Assembly (NCBI RefSeq): GCF_000002235.5
Contig: NW_022145606.1
Coordinates: forward strand, 47,045,274-47,109,273
Direction of reading: 5' to 3'
Origin: Strongylocentrotus purpuratus
Taxonomy: Eukaryota; Echinodermata; Echinoidea; Camarodonta; Strongylocentrotidae
DNA length: 64,000 bases
A model generated the notes under the pieces. It was not told where the DNA came from and did not search any database. It saw nothing but the letters and a program-made list of their open reading frames with translations. The translations under genes and the position numbers were made by a program. Shown in pieces: positions 30,593 to 41,884 of this stretch; the stretch's first letter is position 1, and each line of letters starts with the position of its first letter.

Positions 30593-31273
30593 ACCTATCT
30601 TAACCGGGCTATTTCAGACCAGGTTTTTTTCCGGGTTTTTTTAACGGGGGGGGGGGGGGGGTTCAATTTTACCCCCCTAAGATCTTGGCTGTTTTATGGC
30701 CGATCGCCGCGAAAACTTGCGTATGTGTCAAGTGAAGTGTACAGAATACTATGGTAATATCAATTTTTTGAAAAATTCACTCATTTGCATATTTATGGTA
30801 ATTTTTGCCAATAAGGTCATGGAATTCACATTTTTACCCATAAATTGATAATTTTGTATGTATTTCATTGTTTTTTAATCTTATGTCTTTTATTGTTTTT
30901 GTTGTTTTATTTCATTTCTAACTACAATTCAACTATTTTTACCCCAAAACATACACCTAAACATTAGACAAGACCAAATAACCAATGTTTTATCTCTTTT
31001 TAGGAAAAATGATATTTCCATATGTTTTGTACACAAATCACAAAAATGAGCGATTTTTGGGCTGACATGCAAAGACAAAAGTTCATGTAAGTTTATAACT
31101 AAACGTCCGATTTTCAAAAAAAATTGTTTTAAAAGATGCGTAAGACTCAAGAGAGAAAAGTCATGAAATGAAAACTTTATATCTGCCGTGGTTCCGGAGT
31201 AGTCACAATATTACTACAGGGGGGGGGGGGGTCAAATTGACCCCTCCCCCCTCCCCCTCTGGTTAACATAGGG
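30593..31273. mobile_element. TTAA element, family D, complete
   Basis: Left end ACCTATCTTAACCGGG and right end, read inward, CCCTATGTTAACCAGA, with TTAA on both sides (30589-30592 and 31274-31277). Poly-G blocks lie near both ends (30646-30661 and 31220-31231). Non-coding, 681 bp. Confidence 0.75.
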
Positions 31274-31277
31274 TTAA

Positions 31278-31941
31278 GGTTGGAATTACATGTATGTCAT
31301 CATGGGTTTGTAAGCAGTATCAAAGTATTCTTCAGATTTAATACTCACTAAACAAGGATGGAGATCTAGATAACAGTGTACTTTTGTTAAAGCACAGCTA
31401 CATATACACACTTTACATATACATTCATGTTTATTCATACTTTTAGTCAAAAATGTGTCTAAATAATCGATAAATCAATAGTTTCTTCTTTTAATTTGTT
31501 TTAAGTTTGTTTATTTAATCCTCCAATCACGAATGCGGCTCTTATTAATAAAGAAAGGGACATATGAATAATATACATTCTAAAGTAATGGACATCAACC
31601 ATGGTTCATATATAGAGGTGTTTTCGTCCAGTGAGTCTTCTCACGGACTTTAAAGAAAATATTTATGAAGATATTACTTTGATGTACTACTGAGGCCCAA
31701 GTACTGTCGCATTTTAGATTCTGGACTCGATTGCAATAAAAGTTGATCTTGGCTGCGGCCCATTCTTTCTGGATTTATTTTTCAAACTGTCTTCCAGTCA
31801 GGAAGTCCTGAACTGAAGGGGTACTGGTGCCGATGAATACAGAGTTTAATGCCAGGAGTGACCCAGGGCTAATTGTCACTCTCGTGTGTATTGATTGACA
31901 GGGAAGTGAATATCCATTGCAAAGTATAGTTCTAAGTAATA
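31278..31941 (+). other. Remnant of another LRR unit without its exon
   Basis: 31280-31640 repeats the intron landmarks that precede every duplicated LRR exon (the AAGTATTCTTCAGA region, ACTAAACAAGGATGGAG, GACATCAACCATGGTTCAT), but no LRR exon follows. After 31640 the sequence is unrelated to the other units. It reads as a truncated extra unit. Confidence 0.6.
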
Positions 31942-34620
31942 TCAGTTCAGTTCAGTTCAGTTTATTAATTTTTCTCAAACATAAAAACAATATTATAATA
32001 TATACGAAAATGGCAAATATTCATAGTAAAAGGAAAAACAGAAAATAACAAAAAAGTTTATAAAAACTTGTATGGCGTAGTTCCCAGTAAAGGGAAAAAT
32101 ACATGGTATAAACAATTGCAATAACAAAATACAAAATTATGCAGATTAATCAATAACACACTACATACACCAACAAACACCAGCAATCATACAGGGAGGG
32201 GGGGGGGGGGGGGGGGGTAATGGTAATTGTAAATTTAAAGAAGAAAAAAAAATTGAATAATCATTAATATATACCCTTTTCAACTTTGCGCTAAATGAAG
32301 TTATATTTGTTGAACTCTTTATTTCCTCTGAGAGATTATTCCACACGCGTGGACCACTGTGTCGTAATGAGTTAAATAAAAACTGTGTATTAACTTAGGG
32401 ATAATGAAATTTATTACTTGAGCGAGTATTGTGATAATGGACCGATCTATTTATGGTGAACATTTGGGAAACATTGCAAGGAGTTATATTATGGATTGTA
32501 CGAAACATTACTAATGCTATTTGAAATCTATGTATATCATCTATGTTTAGGGTTTTTAATCGGAAGAATAATGGTCGGGAATGGGATCTAAAGAAAGAAT
32601 TTGTACATATTCTCAACATTTTCTTTTGTAATTTGTGTAACGTTTCCAATTTCGTTGTTCCAACATTCGCCCAAATAATATTACAATATTGAAGATATTG
32701 AGGTATTAAAGGCTAGACAATTATAAAGCATATACATTTCCTTTTGTGGTAAAAAAATCACAAAGTTTTCAAAGAATTCCTACAGTTTTTGAGATTTTGC
32801 TAGTTATAGTGGAACAATGGCAATTGAGAGATGATAGTTCGTCGTCTAAGGTTACTCCTAGAAATTTGATTGTTTGGGAACAAATTAAAGGGATATGATT
32901 CATAAATAATCTTACATCGGAAATATCATGTTTTATATGTTCTTTAATATAAAAATACATAACATTAGTTTTATCATAATTTATCACCAATTCATTAGCA
33001 TGAAACCAATTTATAATCTTAATTAGTTCCTCATTTGTCTTTTTTACAAGAACATCAAAATCATTATGAGAAGCAACTAATTTAGTGTTGTCCGCGAAGA
33101 GGACAAAATGAAAAAATGAGGAAACATTACACAGATCATTTATATAAATCAAAAAAGGAGCGGGCCCAGTGTTGAGCCCTGGGGGACTCCACAGCGGACC
33201 CTCTCATGATGAGAAATAACATTATTATAAACAGTGTAATGAAAACGGTCAGATAAATTATCCTTAAACCAATTAAATGCAATACCACGTAAACCAAAAT
33301 CAGCTAACTTAGAAAGTAAAATATTATGATTAAATACATCAAACGCCTTACTCAAATCGAGAAATATACCAAGTGACTGCAAGTTATTATTCATTTTATT
33401 AAGGACATGATCATGAAAGTCAAGTGCAAAATCACAAGAGGAATTTTATCTATAAATCCATATTGAGAATTATTTAAAAGGTTATTTTTATCAATATGAC
33501 TTATAAGTCTGTTGTACATTAACTTTTCTAAGACTTTAGAAAAACAAGGGAGTAATGTTATTGGTCTGTAATTTGAAAATATATGCAGATCTCCTTTTTT
33601 AAATACTGGAATAATCTTACCAATTTTCATGTCTTTAGGAAACTTACCAGAAGAAAGTGAAAGATTTATTATATGTACAAGAGGCTTAGTAATAAAATGT
33701 ATAAGTTGTTTGATCACTGACTGGCTAATATCATCAAATCCCGCACTTTTACTTGATTTTTGCTGTTTAACAACTTTAATAATTTCAGTTTCATTTGTAG
33801 GGCTCAAAAATATGGAGTTATGGCAATGGCTTGAAAGATAAGAAGAAAAATGATCAGTAGAAGTTTTAGCAATATTAAATTTAATCTTAGTAGCAATATT
33901 GGAAAAAATGAATTAAAATCCTCAACGATGATTTGGTTGTCAGTTATTTTAATGTCATCTTTCATAAAGTAACTAGTAATATCTTTTTCCTTATTTTTGC
34001 CAAGTACATCATTAATAATCTTCCATAATTTAGACAAATTGCTTCTGTGTTTCTGCAACAAGTTGCAAAAATATTGTTTTTTAGCCCTTTTCAAAATAGA
34101 ATTTAATTTATTGCGGTAATTTTTAAACTTTCTTTCTGTTGATTGATTTCTGTTTTTACAAAATCTTTTATACATCCTATCTTTTTTATGTATACATTTT
34201 AATAAGGAATTTGTTATCCATGGCTTACGTACTTGATATTTTTTTATTAATTCTTCTTTATGATATACAATTATTTTCATATGCATTCTTAAAACGGTGG
34301 ATGAATTTACTATAAGCATTATCAATATCCTCACACTCTAAAACTTCATCCCACAGAATACTGGATAGACCATTCTTCATAGAATTCATCGATGATAAAT
34401 CGGTCTTATGTATAATAGGAGAGGGTATTTGTGGGGTTGATTGTTCACGGTATAAGTTAGTTATTTGAAATATGGGCAGATGATCTGTAATATCATTGTA
34501 GAAAATCCCAGACTGAATAGGAGAAGCGTGTACATTGGTTAGGATATTATCGATAAGATATTGATCACCCTTGGCATTGACATCTTGCATAGTTGCATCC
34601 AGTTGCCCAAACTGTGAATG
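31942..34620 (-). mobile_element. LINE copy 1, 5'-truncated (CR1/L2-like)
   Basis: Minus-strand non-LTR retrotransposon. Its 3' end is a (TGAAC)n tail (31942-31962 on the plus strand). Moving 5'-ward: the C-terminal region (MWNNLSEEI at 32346; LHKLQKKMLRICTNSFFRSH near 32640), reverse transcriptase 32769-33807 with IGKIIPVFKKGD, NYRPITLLP, LDLSKAFD and GVPQGSTLGPLLF, a linker with KPWITNSLLKCI (34334-33804), and the end of the endonuclease (ITDHLPIFQI, 34500 region). The catalytic box reads FADNTK instead of FADDTK, so the polymerase is dead, and the frame is broken into at least six pieces. ORF1 and most of the endonuclease are missing. Confidence 0.85.
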
Positions 34621-34679
34621 AAAGAGTCTTTCATTGGTCGAACTTGCCTTTTCCTGTTTGTTGTGTATATTTGGTTTAA

Positions 34680-35210
34680 AGATACTATGTCCCTTTTGCA
34701 GCGAACCTCAAATTCTTTAGAACTTCGCAGGAAATATGAATATGTAATGTATATCCTATCTGTGAAATTTAAACGTTAGCAGTGTCCTTATATTCAAATT
34801 ATGCAAGAAAACCCGTTTACTTGCTAGACTTCACTGTCAGACACTATTGTCAGTATTGAGTGACTGGCTGGCTTTTTCTTCTTCTTTGGTAATAACATAC
34901 ATAAAATGAGCTGTAAAGAATTTGTCTACTACAATAACCCACTTCTTGTAATGGCCAAAATTAAACTGATTGAATCTTTGCGCAGCAAAAAATGTACGAC
35001 CATGCAGTACAGTGTTCTGAAATCAAGACTATTACTTATTGGCTCTACAGCTCGATAGTCGATTTGACAACTAATAGGCGCTATTGTCCCACTTAAAGAT
35101 ATTTTCAAGCCCCATTCTTTTAAGGGGAGTTCTAAATTAGTATTATCTTTCAAATGCCATTGGAATTTAACCTTTTAATTTTTTTGGCCTGCAAAAGGGA
35201 CATAGTACCT
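34680..35210. mobile_element. TTAA-flanked MITE, family A, copy 2
   Basis: Same element as 446-916 with the same terminal repeat, AGRTACTATGTCCCTTTTGC. Left flank TTAA (34676-34679), right flank TCAA (35211-35214), so one target base has mutated. This 531-bp copy keeps the internal segment missing from copy 1 and is probably closer to the full element. It sits between two different LINE fragments. Confidence 0.85.
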
Positions 35211-35214
35211 TCAA

Positions 35215-35440
35215 GTAGAATAGCACAGTGATGGATGAGGCCTAGAGGTGCAATCAGCTCAACTGAAGAGAAGAATTGTTTAAACTTTGTAATATTGTTG
35301 TCAAGAATGATGTTGTTTCTTGTAGGTTTTTTGACGAGTTGTTTCATATTGTGGGCAGTAAGAACGGGTGACACGTTAAGGCGATTCATCATATTACCAT
35401 TGATGAGTATCCCAGCTTCGAAATGACGAGAGAACAAGTT
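35215..35440 (-). pseudogene. LINE endonuclease fragment
   Basis: The minus-strand peptide includes NMMNRLNVSPVLTAHN, LVKKPTRNNIILDNNITKF and the end LGLIHHCAILLE. This matches the end of an apurinic-type LINE endonuclease, where the usual SDHC motif reads IHHC here. It is not the same segment as the endonuclease end in LINE copy 1, so it derives from another element. Confidence 0.6.
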
Positions 35441-36450
35441 ATTTAGGGCCTCAGTGAGGTAGCTGCCTTAGAAAGATAGAAAGTAAAATTAGAAACATGA
35501 ACAGTTCAGAAGTTATTAAAATACATATCTATTTAGTGCACTTTAAGATCTCACAATTATGAACACAGCTAGTGCACCATTTCCACTCCTTCTGTATTCT
35601 GTTCTGTAAAGCGCATAGAGACATGTAATTATGCCTGTATTATGCGTTCTACAAAAACATTGAATTGCTATGGTAATATTTGTTATTATTAATGTTTTTT
35701 GGTAAGGCATTAATCTACATTTACAACACTTGACCTAGTAAGTGGGTACCTTTTTTTATAAAGTCAGTTGGAATATGGTGTGAATCTGCTGTATGCTGGT
35801 GGCATGAAAATAAACAAAAAACCTACGGAGATATCCCCAAATGGGAGATGTTACTTGGGTAAAATTTGAAACGAATCCTACACAGCATGCGACCTGAAAA
35901 AATTTGAAACAAAGGCAAGACAAGTTTGAAATTACTGCACGATCACGACTTGAGTTCACGGCATTTTGACAAAGAACAATTACAGAATAATGGACATGCA
36001 GTGGGATTCTGTATTTCTTCTCAAACAATCATTGACTCAAAATTCCAAGGAAGTCAGTAGCATCCGACGAGAGGAATCTATAGAAATAGCTGACAGATAT
36101 GTATATTGGGCATGCGTAATATGTGTACCGCACGCATGCGGCATGCATATACTGTGCACCACAAAGTCCCAGAGGTGACTTGAATTTAATTGCAAAAATT
36201 GCACGTCCAGGCATTTGGGGATATTGGTGCATGCGCTAGCGAGATTTGTGATTTGTGATGTATTGCATGTCTGTTTTTTGTGTGTGGGGGGGGGGGGGGG
36301 GGGGGGGGGTTGGGAGGGGATGTCAGCATTTTTTGAAATATAATATTTTGTATGTGTTGTTGTTGTGTGTGTGAAGGGGATGGGCTAGAATGGAGGTAAA
36401 CATGAAGTGAATCATCACCAACCTTGCTCATATATATATATTATTTTCAG
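35441..36450 (+). other. Intron before the NLR linker exon
   Basis: Contains a poly-G block (36287-36309) and a long AT stretch leading into TATATTATTTTCAG (36437-36450), a good splice acceptor. No other supported feature. Confidence 0.5.
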
Positions 36451-36539
36451 GGTTCTTTTCATCAAGTCAGAAAAGGAAATTTCAGGTTCCAAGAAAATGT
36501 TGATTCATTCCTGCAGCCGGTCACTTACTTGCAATGCGG
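36451..36539 (+). CDS. NLR gene, linker exon
   Basis: An 89-base exon with acceptor TTATTTTCAG and donor GTAAGT (36540). Read in phase 0, as the LRR exons require, it is fully open: GSFHQVRKGNFRFQENVDSF and then LQPVTYLQCG. It ends with two bases of a codon, which is exactly what the terminal exon at 38234 needs (its first base completes glycine). No known domain. Support comes from strong splice sites and matching phases, not from homology. Confidence 0.65.
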
Positions 36540-38233
36540 GTAAGTGAACTGAACATAATGAATTACAACTCACTCCTAGATCCTAATCAAATGATTGGTC
36601 AAACGCTGTCATGTGGGATTCATTTACTGAGGATCTCACATGTTTTCCATGAGAAAGCATGCAATTAATACTTTTCAGTACTATTTAACAATCTTTAAGT
36701 ACACGATGTGCAGCAGTGCATATAGAGTTTGATATGCTTTATATAACATGTGTATATTAATATATGTATATCACTAATCATTGATGCTTGTACATGAGTA
36801 AGCGCGACTATATCGTTGTGTGCACTACATTAAGCCTATTTAATAAACTTGGGGTTTATTTGGCAATGGTAATTACTGTAAACCATCCTGATATAAAGTC
36901 TTTATATTATCATATAACAAGGATCATGGATATTTTTTGTATGAAACAAATGAATATTTCATTTGTTCATTATAGGGTCTATCCGCTCTTGTTAAGGCTG
37001 TTTATGCACCTATCGTATGATAGATGCATACGGCCTCAACTCAAGAGCAGATAGATCATAAATTTAATGAACTCCTTCGCATGCATCATTTGTATATTAT
37101 TACACACAGATATCCGTATTTATGTCCTACTTTCTATCAGGCGCTTTTGCTTCATCTCCCCTCCTCTTCTCATTTCTTACAAGTCTCTATGAAATGCAAG
37201 ACCACTCAAAGTTATTGAGATGCATCTAGCTGATGCAAACATTTCTGCCAACAATATATGTATATTGGCCTCAATAAATCAAATACATATGCTTAGTATT
37301 CTGTTGTTGTATTATATAAACTAAACTGTACGTTCAGTTTTATAAATAGTGCAAGTGTGTTCGTAATAAAAAAAAAAAAATACATGGAGTAGACACTAAA
37401 TGTAGTTGCTGCATGGTGCAGATTTATCTCTTAGATGTACAAGCACATAGCCAGCTTTATGCAGGAAATGACCTATGAATTTTCTTATTTATATATAGGC
37501 CTATATGTTGTATAAATGCAAGTACTTGTAACGAAGTAAATATATATGTTTATATATATGTATATATGCAGTCAAATATTTCAACACTATACTCTTCACC
37601 TATATCTTGCCATTATGTTGTGTATGCATGCCATACACTCCATTGATACTATGTTGCAGTCTTCCTCTTTTCCTCTCTTCTTTTCTCTTTCTCCAAGCTC
37701 TCTATCCTCCTCTCCTCTTTGCCTATCCCTTTCTTCCCTTATTCCTTTCTTCCTTTCTACCATTTATAATGTGTAATTGTATTTATGTATTCGGGCGTAC
37801 CCACTACAAGCTATGCTTTTCGGGTTTCGCGCCTTCTTCCTTGTAATACAAGTTCTTTATTTTTTTATATTTATGTTCCTACTTATAAATTGTATTGTTT
37901 GAAGAAAATAAATGTTCATTTGAATTGAATTGAATAACAGGAAAAATTCTTTCACTAGCATAAAGATAATATAAATTTCCGAATACCACCCAGGCCCCCG
38001 GCGCCTGGGCCCTGTAACATTGAACGTTATGCTTAATATTATCTCACAAATCTTGATGATACATGTATCTCCGTCAATCAATCAAATCATTATAATCAAT
38101 AGAAACTCATCATTTATTATTTTTGGTTACATGTAGATAAATTGCTTAACGGTAGTCAGATAAAATAATGACAGCAAGACTGGAGATAAAACAGATTTTT
38201 ACGATTGACTATCACTCCCTTCGTATGTTACAG
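36540..38233 (+). other. Last NLR intron
   Basis: AT-rich intron with a poly-A tract (37369-37380), CT-rich sequence (37660-37760) and a LINE 3' end (about 37780-37936). The acceptor is TATGTTACAG at 38224-38233. Confidence 0.5.
37780..37936 (+). mobile_element. LINE 3'-end fragment
   Basis: Ends with GAAAATAAATGTTCATTTG and then (AATTG)n-type repeats, the short tandem tail of CR1/L2-type LINEs, preceded by a 3'-UTR-like stretch. Only the 3' end is present. Confidence 0.5.
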
Positions 38234-38444
38234 GCCCGAGTCCTCTCCTCACTATCAATATGTGGTGCATTTTTCTGACCTCTTAGAGGAGGAGGAAGAG
38301 GAGGATGAGGAGGATAGTGTCTCAGACGAGGAGGATGACCTAAGTTGGACATCTCAGCCATCAGAATACCTTCAAGAGCCACACAATGGCAGTGTACAAC
38401 CATCGAGGCCGCATAGCTGGATTGAGTGGTGCTCTATTGTATAG
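38234..38444 (+). CDS. NLR gene, terminal acidic exon
   Basis: Acceptor TATGTTACAG. The first base completes the glycine codon left by the linker exon, then PESSPHYQYVVHFSDL, an acidic run LLEEEEEEDEEDSVSDEEDD (with DLSWTSQPSEY following) and a C terminus HSWIEWCSIV with stop TAG (38442-38444). The acidic tail is unusual for an NLR and could be a protein-binding tail or a mere low-complexity extension. A decayed copy of this exon lies near 39700-39870. The assignment to the NLR gene rests on the strand, order and phase. Confidence 0.65.
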
Positions 38445-38617
38445 AACTATCTCCACTTGCCTCTGCAACAATTGATCCGCGTCTGTCGATGAATTTAAGA
38501 GATATGCTGATCATGCATTTATTAAAGAGATTGGGTATATTTGCCTCAGATTCTAAACACAATGCCTTTAAATGTATGTGTATCACCACATAGCAACATT
38601 AAATTCATACACATTAA

Positions 38618-39000
38618 AGGTATCGTTAAACAATGTTAAATCTGAGATGCATGGTCCGACGTGTTATCAGTGTCTGTGATATAGTGTAATATTGAAGCCC
38701 TAAAAAAACTGTGCTTCAAAATGATCATGAAGTGCCTCAAAAAGTAAAAATCTTTGAGTGACCAGTTTTAATTACTCATTTTCCCCAATAGATTGTAGTG
38801 TTATAAACAAGTGTTAGGTGTTAGGAAAACAAAAAAGGAAATTTCGATTTCCAATCATAAATATTTTGATTATCAGACAGGCGATTGGAGTGTAAAAGTC
38901 ACGGGGTTCCTGACCGACCTAAAGGTTTATAATTATCATTGCAGCATGAGCTAAATCCAGGATTTTGTTTCAGAATCTGAGACAAAGTTACCAAATCCCT
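38618..39000 (+). mobile_element. TTAA-flanked MITE, family B, copy 2
   Basis: Starts AGGTATCGTTAAACAATG after TTAA (38614-38617) and ends AAATCCCT, then TTTAA. 383 bp, non-coding. It aligns end to end with the copies at 45540-45912 and 40055-40432. A short remnant with an internal deletion lies just left at about 38522-38572. Confidence 0.8.
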
Positions 39001-39164
39001 TTTAAATATATCATATTATGTGCACCTAACCGTAACTCTAAAGATTATTACCTTAACTGAAAATAAAGTGCAACGGTACCCTAACTCTAAAGGGAAATCT
39101 ACAATCTCACAAATCTTGATTGTACATGTACCTCCATCAATCAATCTCGACGTCTTTTCAAAGA

Positions 39165-39290
39165 ATTAATTATATAATGTGACATCTTTAGTATATTTCA
39201 TATTATGTTCTAATTTTGTCAATTATGTAAAAAAAAAATTATTTGTGAAATGTGAAATAAACTTGAAACTTGAAACTTGAATCGTAACAA
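39165..39290 (+). mobile_element. LINE 3'-end fragment
   Basis: Ends GAAATAAACTTGAAACTTGA with further repeats of the ACTTGAA word, a LINE tail much like that of LINE copy 2. Preceded by a poly-A stretch. Coding parts absent. Confidence 0.55.
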
Positions 39291-39409
39291 TATAATCAAT
39301 AGAAACTTGTCATTCATTATTTTTGGTTACAGGTAGATACATTACCACGTTCGTATCAAGGAGTACATTATCTAAATAGGAAGATTCTTGTTTTTTAATA
39401 GCCATCTGA

Positions 39410-39646
39410 TCACAGTCCAGTCCTAGTTTGGATCTCTCCACATACACAGTTTAGCGATGGATCAGCTCCAAATTTATGAAGGAAATATTGTGTATGGCCA
39501 ACTCCAGTTCTGACACAGTTGAGGTTGACCCAAGCTTTTCTTGAGAGGCCACTGCCACTTGGTTTTGCACAGGGCTCTGGGATGAACTCCTTCAAGTTTG
39601 TAATAGACAAATTCCACTGGTATTCAGATATAATACATTGCAGCAA
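39410..39646 (-). pseudogene. LINE ORF2 C-terminal fragment
   Basis: The minus-strand peptide contains SGLSRKAWVNLNCVRTGVGH and FLHKFGADPSLNCVCGEIQT, the pre-knuckle region (RTG-x-G-x-n-L-x-K-x-G and C-x-CG) of many non-LTR ORF2 proteins. It is inserted in the second copy of the terminal-exon duplication and truncated on both sides. Confidence 0.7.
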
Positions 39647-39694
39647 AACTGGAGATACAACAGATATTCACGATTGATTCTCACTCCCTTTGTA

Positions 39695-39880
39695 TGTTAC
39701 AGGGCCCACGTCCTATCCCCCAAATCTATATTTTATCTTCTTTCCTCAACATTGATTCAGGGAGGAGGATGAGCTATTAAGTTAAATATTAGAATACCTT
39801 GAGAGCCACTGGCAGTGTACAACCATCGAGATCGCATTGCTGGATTACGTGATGCACCATCGTATAGAACTATCTCCAAG
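39695..39880 (+). pseudogene. Decayed second copy of the NLR terminal exon
   Basis: Follows the same acceptor context (CTCCCTTTGTATGTTACAG) as the live exon and keeps GAGCCACTGGCAGTGTACAACC and CATCGTATAGAACTATCTCC. The acidic coding part is shortened, and the frame is lost by deletions and stops, for example in the former acidic run near 39760-39790. It cannot encode the live C terminus. Confidence 0.7.
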
Positions 39881-40054
39881 ATGGTTGTACAACACTTGTA
39901 TGCTCCTGCAACAATTGTTCCACGTCAAGATCCTACACTATAGGTCCATGCCTATGCTAACCAAAATTCTAACTTCAACCTCGGACGTACCTTACACTTT
40001 ACTATAAAGGTAAAGTTATTTGATATAACACTAGTAATGATCATACATTTATCA

Positions 40055-40432
40055 AAGGAATTGGATATCCTTGCCTCAGATTCTAAACAAAATCCTTGCT
40101 TTAGCTCATGCAGCAATCATAATTATAAACCTTTAGATCAGTCTAAATCCCATGACTTTTACGAGCCGATCACCTGTCTGACTATCAAGATATTTATGAT
40201 TGGAATTCGAAATTTCAAAAACCGTTTTCCCCAACGGTTTTATAACTCTACAGTTTATTGGGGAAAATGATTATGGTAAAACCGGTCGCTCAATGATTTG
40301 TACTTTTTTGAGGCACTTCATGATAATTTTGATGTGCATTTTTTTAGGGCTTCAATATTGCACCATATCACAGACACTGATATTACACATATGGCCATGC
40401 ATCTCAACTGTAAACATTGTTAAACAATGCCT
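40055..40432 (-). mobile_element. TTAA-flanked MITE, family B, copy 3
   Basis: Reverse-orientation copy. The plus strand begins AAGGAATTGGATATCCTTGC and ends AAACAATGCC followed by TTTAA. The left TTAA is mutated. About 378 bp, more diverged than copies 2 and 4. Confidence 0.75.
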
Positions 40433-40689
40433 TTAAGTGTACATGCGTATCACCCCCATAGCAACGTTAAATTCATACACATTAAATGTATTGTATTATG
40501 TGCACATAACCGTAACCCTAAACAGTATGACCTTAACTGAAAATAAAGCCCAGCCCTAACCCAATATACTATATGAAGTAAAGCCTGGAACATAGGATCA
40601 AATGTTGACCCTCCAGGACAACTTTTGTGACAAGCATTCTTTTCCTTCCACAGGATTCCTTGATTATACAATAGCAAACATCCATGTAA

Positions 40690-40975
40690 AACACAAGCTA
40701 TCTACAATCATGCAGAGTTTCATAGTGGCATAACTTGGCCAAGCTAAAATGGTTAAATGGTTAAAATGGTTAAATTGTATATGACAGATGATGACTTTAA
40801 ACATAAACCCAATAAAAAACATTTGACGGAATCAAACAAACAGCCGAAAGCAACCTTTTTTTCGATTTCTTTTCTTGTAGATTTGTTTTTAGCCACATAA
40901 CATCTACAATCATGCAGAATTTCATAGTGACATCACTTGGTCAAACTAAAATACAAGAAAAGCTTATACCTGAGC
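40690..40975. repeat. Diverged direct repeat, about 215 bp apart
   Basis: ATCTACAATCATGCAGARTTTCATAGTGRCAT recurs (about 40699 and 40909) with similar downstream sequence through AACTAAAATA. Looks like an old tandem duplication. No coding content. Confidence 0.55.
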
Positions 40976-41344
40976 AAAAATCAATCATATACCACAATCA
41001 CAAATATTTGATAATTAGAACCAATTTTTCATGAATTTCTTTTCTCTTAGATTTGTTCGAGCAATACACTTTTCCATTTCATAATAAAATATTATAGCTG
41101 ACATAATATTGATTAAACAACGGTAAACAATTTTTTCCACTTGGCTAAAAAAACATATACTTGTCTTACCATCATGACAAGCATCTGGTCAACCAGGAGT
41201 GTTACTTAATATCTCAAGGTTTAATGCCCGATTGTTAGTCATTCAGAAAAAATGGCTGTGAAGGATGACCTACTGAAGTCTGCACTCATAATTATAGTAA
41301 CTTGCAAAATTGAACACAAAGCCTGAATCAGAAATTTGAGATCT

Positions 41345-41519
41345 GGGCCCGTATCATGAAACTTTTTATCAATAACAAGTTAGCTACTGAAACAAGTAAC
41401 AATAAGTCAATAACTGTTTCAAGCTACTGAAATTGTTGCATTTTATTTTTTGCTGAGAGCAAACTTGTCATTGAAATGTGACACTTGTTATTAAAAGCAA
41501 GTTTTATGAAATAAGGCCC
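41345..41519. mobile_element. Small MITE with 36-bp inverted ends
   Basis: Left end GGGCCCGTATCATGAAAC and right end, read inward, GGGCCTTATTTCATAAAAC, both leading to AATAACAAGT. 175 bp, non-coding. The target duplication is not obvious. The GGGCCCGT terminus is seen in several Harbinger- and ISL2EU-type MITEs, so the class is only suggested. Confidence 0.7.
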
Positions 41520-41884
41520 AGAGTTACTTTTGAGCCAGATTGTCTGAAAATGGAATTCTATTACGAGGGCCCTCTCGCTTTTAAAGTTGCAATGTTTTCA
41601 AACACAAATCAAAACGTAAATGCAATTGGTTGAAAATATAATTTTAATTTCAACTTTTTATGGAAGAGTCCTCAGAATGCAATATGGAGTATGAAGTTGT
41701 TTTGTATTGTGAATGTTATTTTATTAAGTATTTACAGTACCATGTAAGTTGAATATACACAGTTGGGCCCCGGAAGTTTACATGCACCTGGAAGATACTC
41801 GTGTTACTCAGATGTTCTCAACTTCACTTTTTCCTATCAGGAGTCACTCATCTCAGAGTGATTAGTGATGTTTATACTGTATAT

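Larger units (their letters stand above)
26340..31173 (+). repeat. Segmental duplication, unit 2
   Basis: Second copy of the 22389-26339 segment, in direct tandem orientation. It is longer because it keeps about 580 bp (26972-27600) missing from unit 1 and has gained a SINE (30235-30579). It contains LRR exon 5. The 26340-26604 part is the right third of the family-C MITE, cut by the duplication. Confidence 0.85.
38041..40570 (+). repeat. Tandem duplication of the terminal-exon region
   Basis: The first copy (about 38041-39100) and second copy (about 39110-40570) share ordered landmarks: ATCTTGATGATACATGTA-type sequence, ATAGAAACTYRTCATTYATT, TTTTTGGTTACA, the terminal exon or its decayed copy, GCAACRTTAAATTCATACAC and CCTTAACTGAAAATAAAG. 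Identity is about 80-85% by eye. Different MITE and LINE insertions fell into each copy. Confidence 0.75.
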
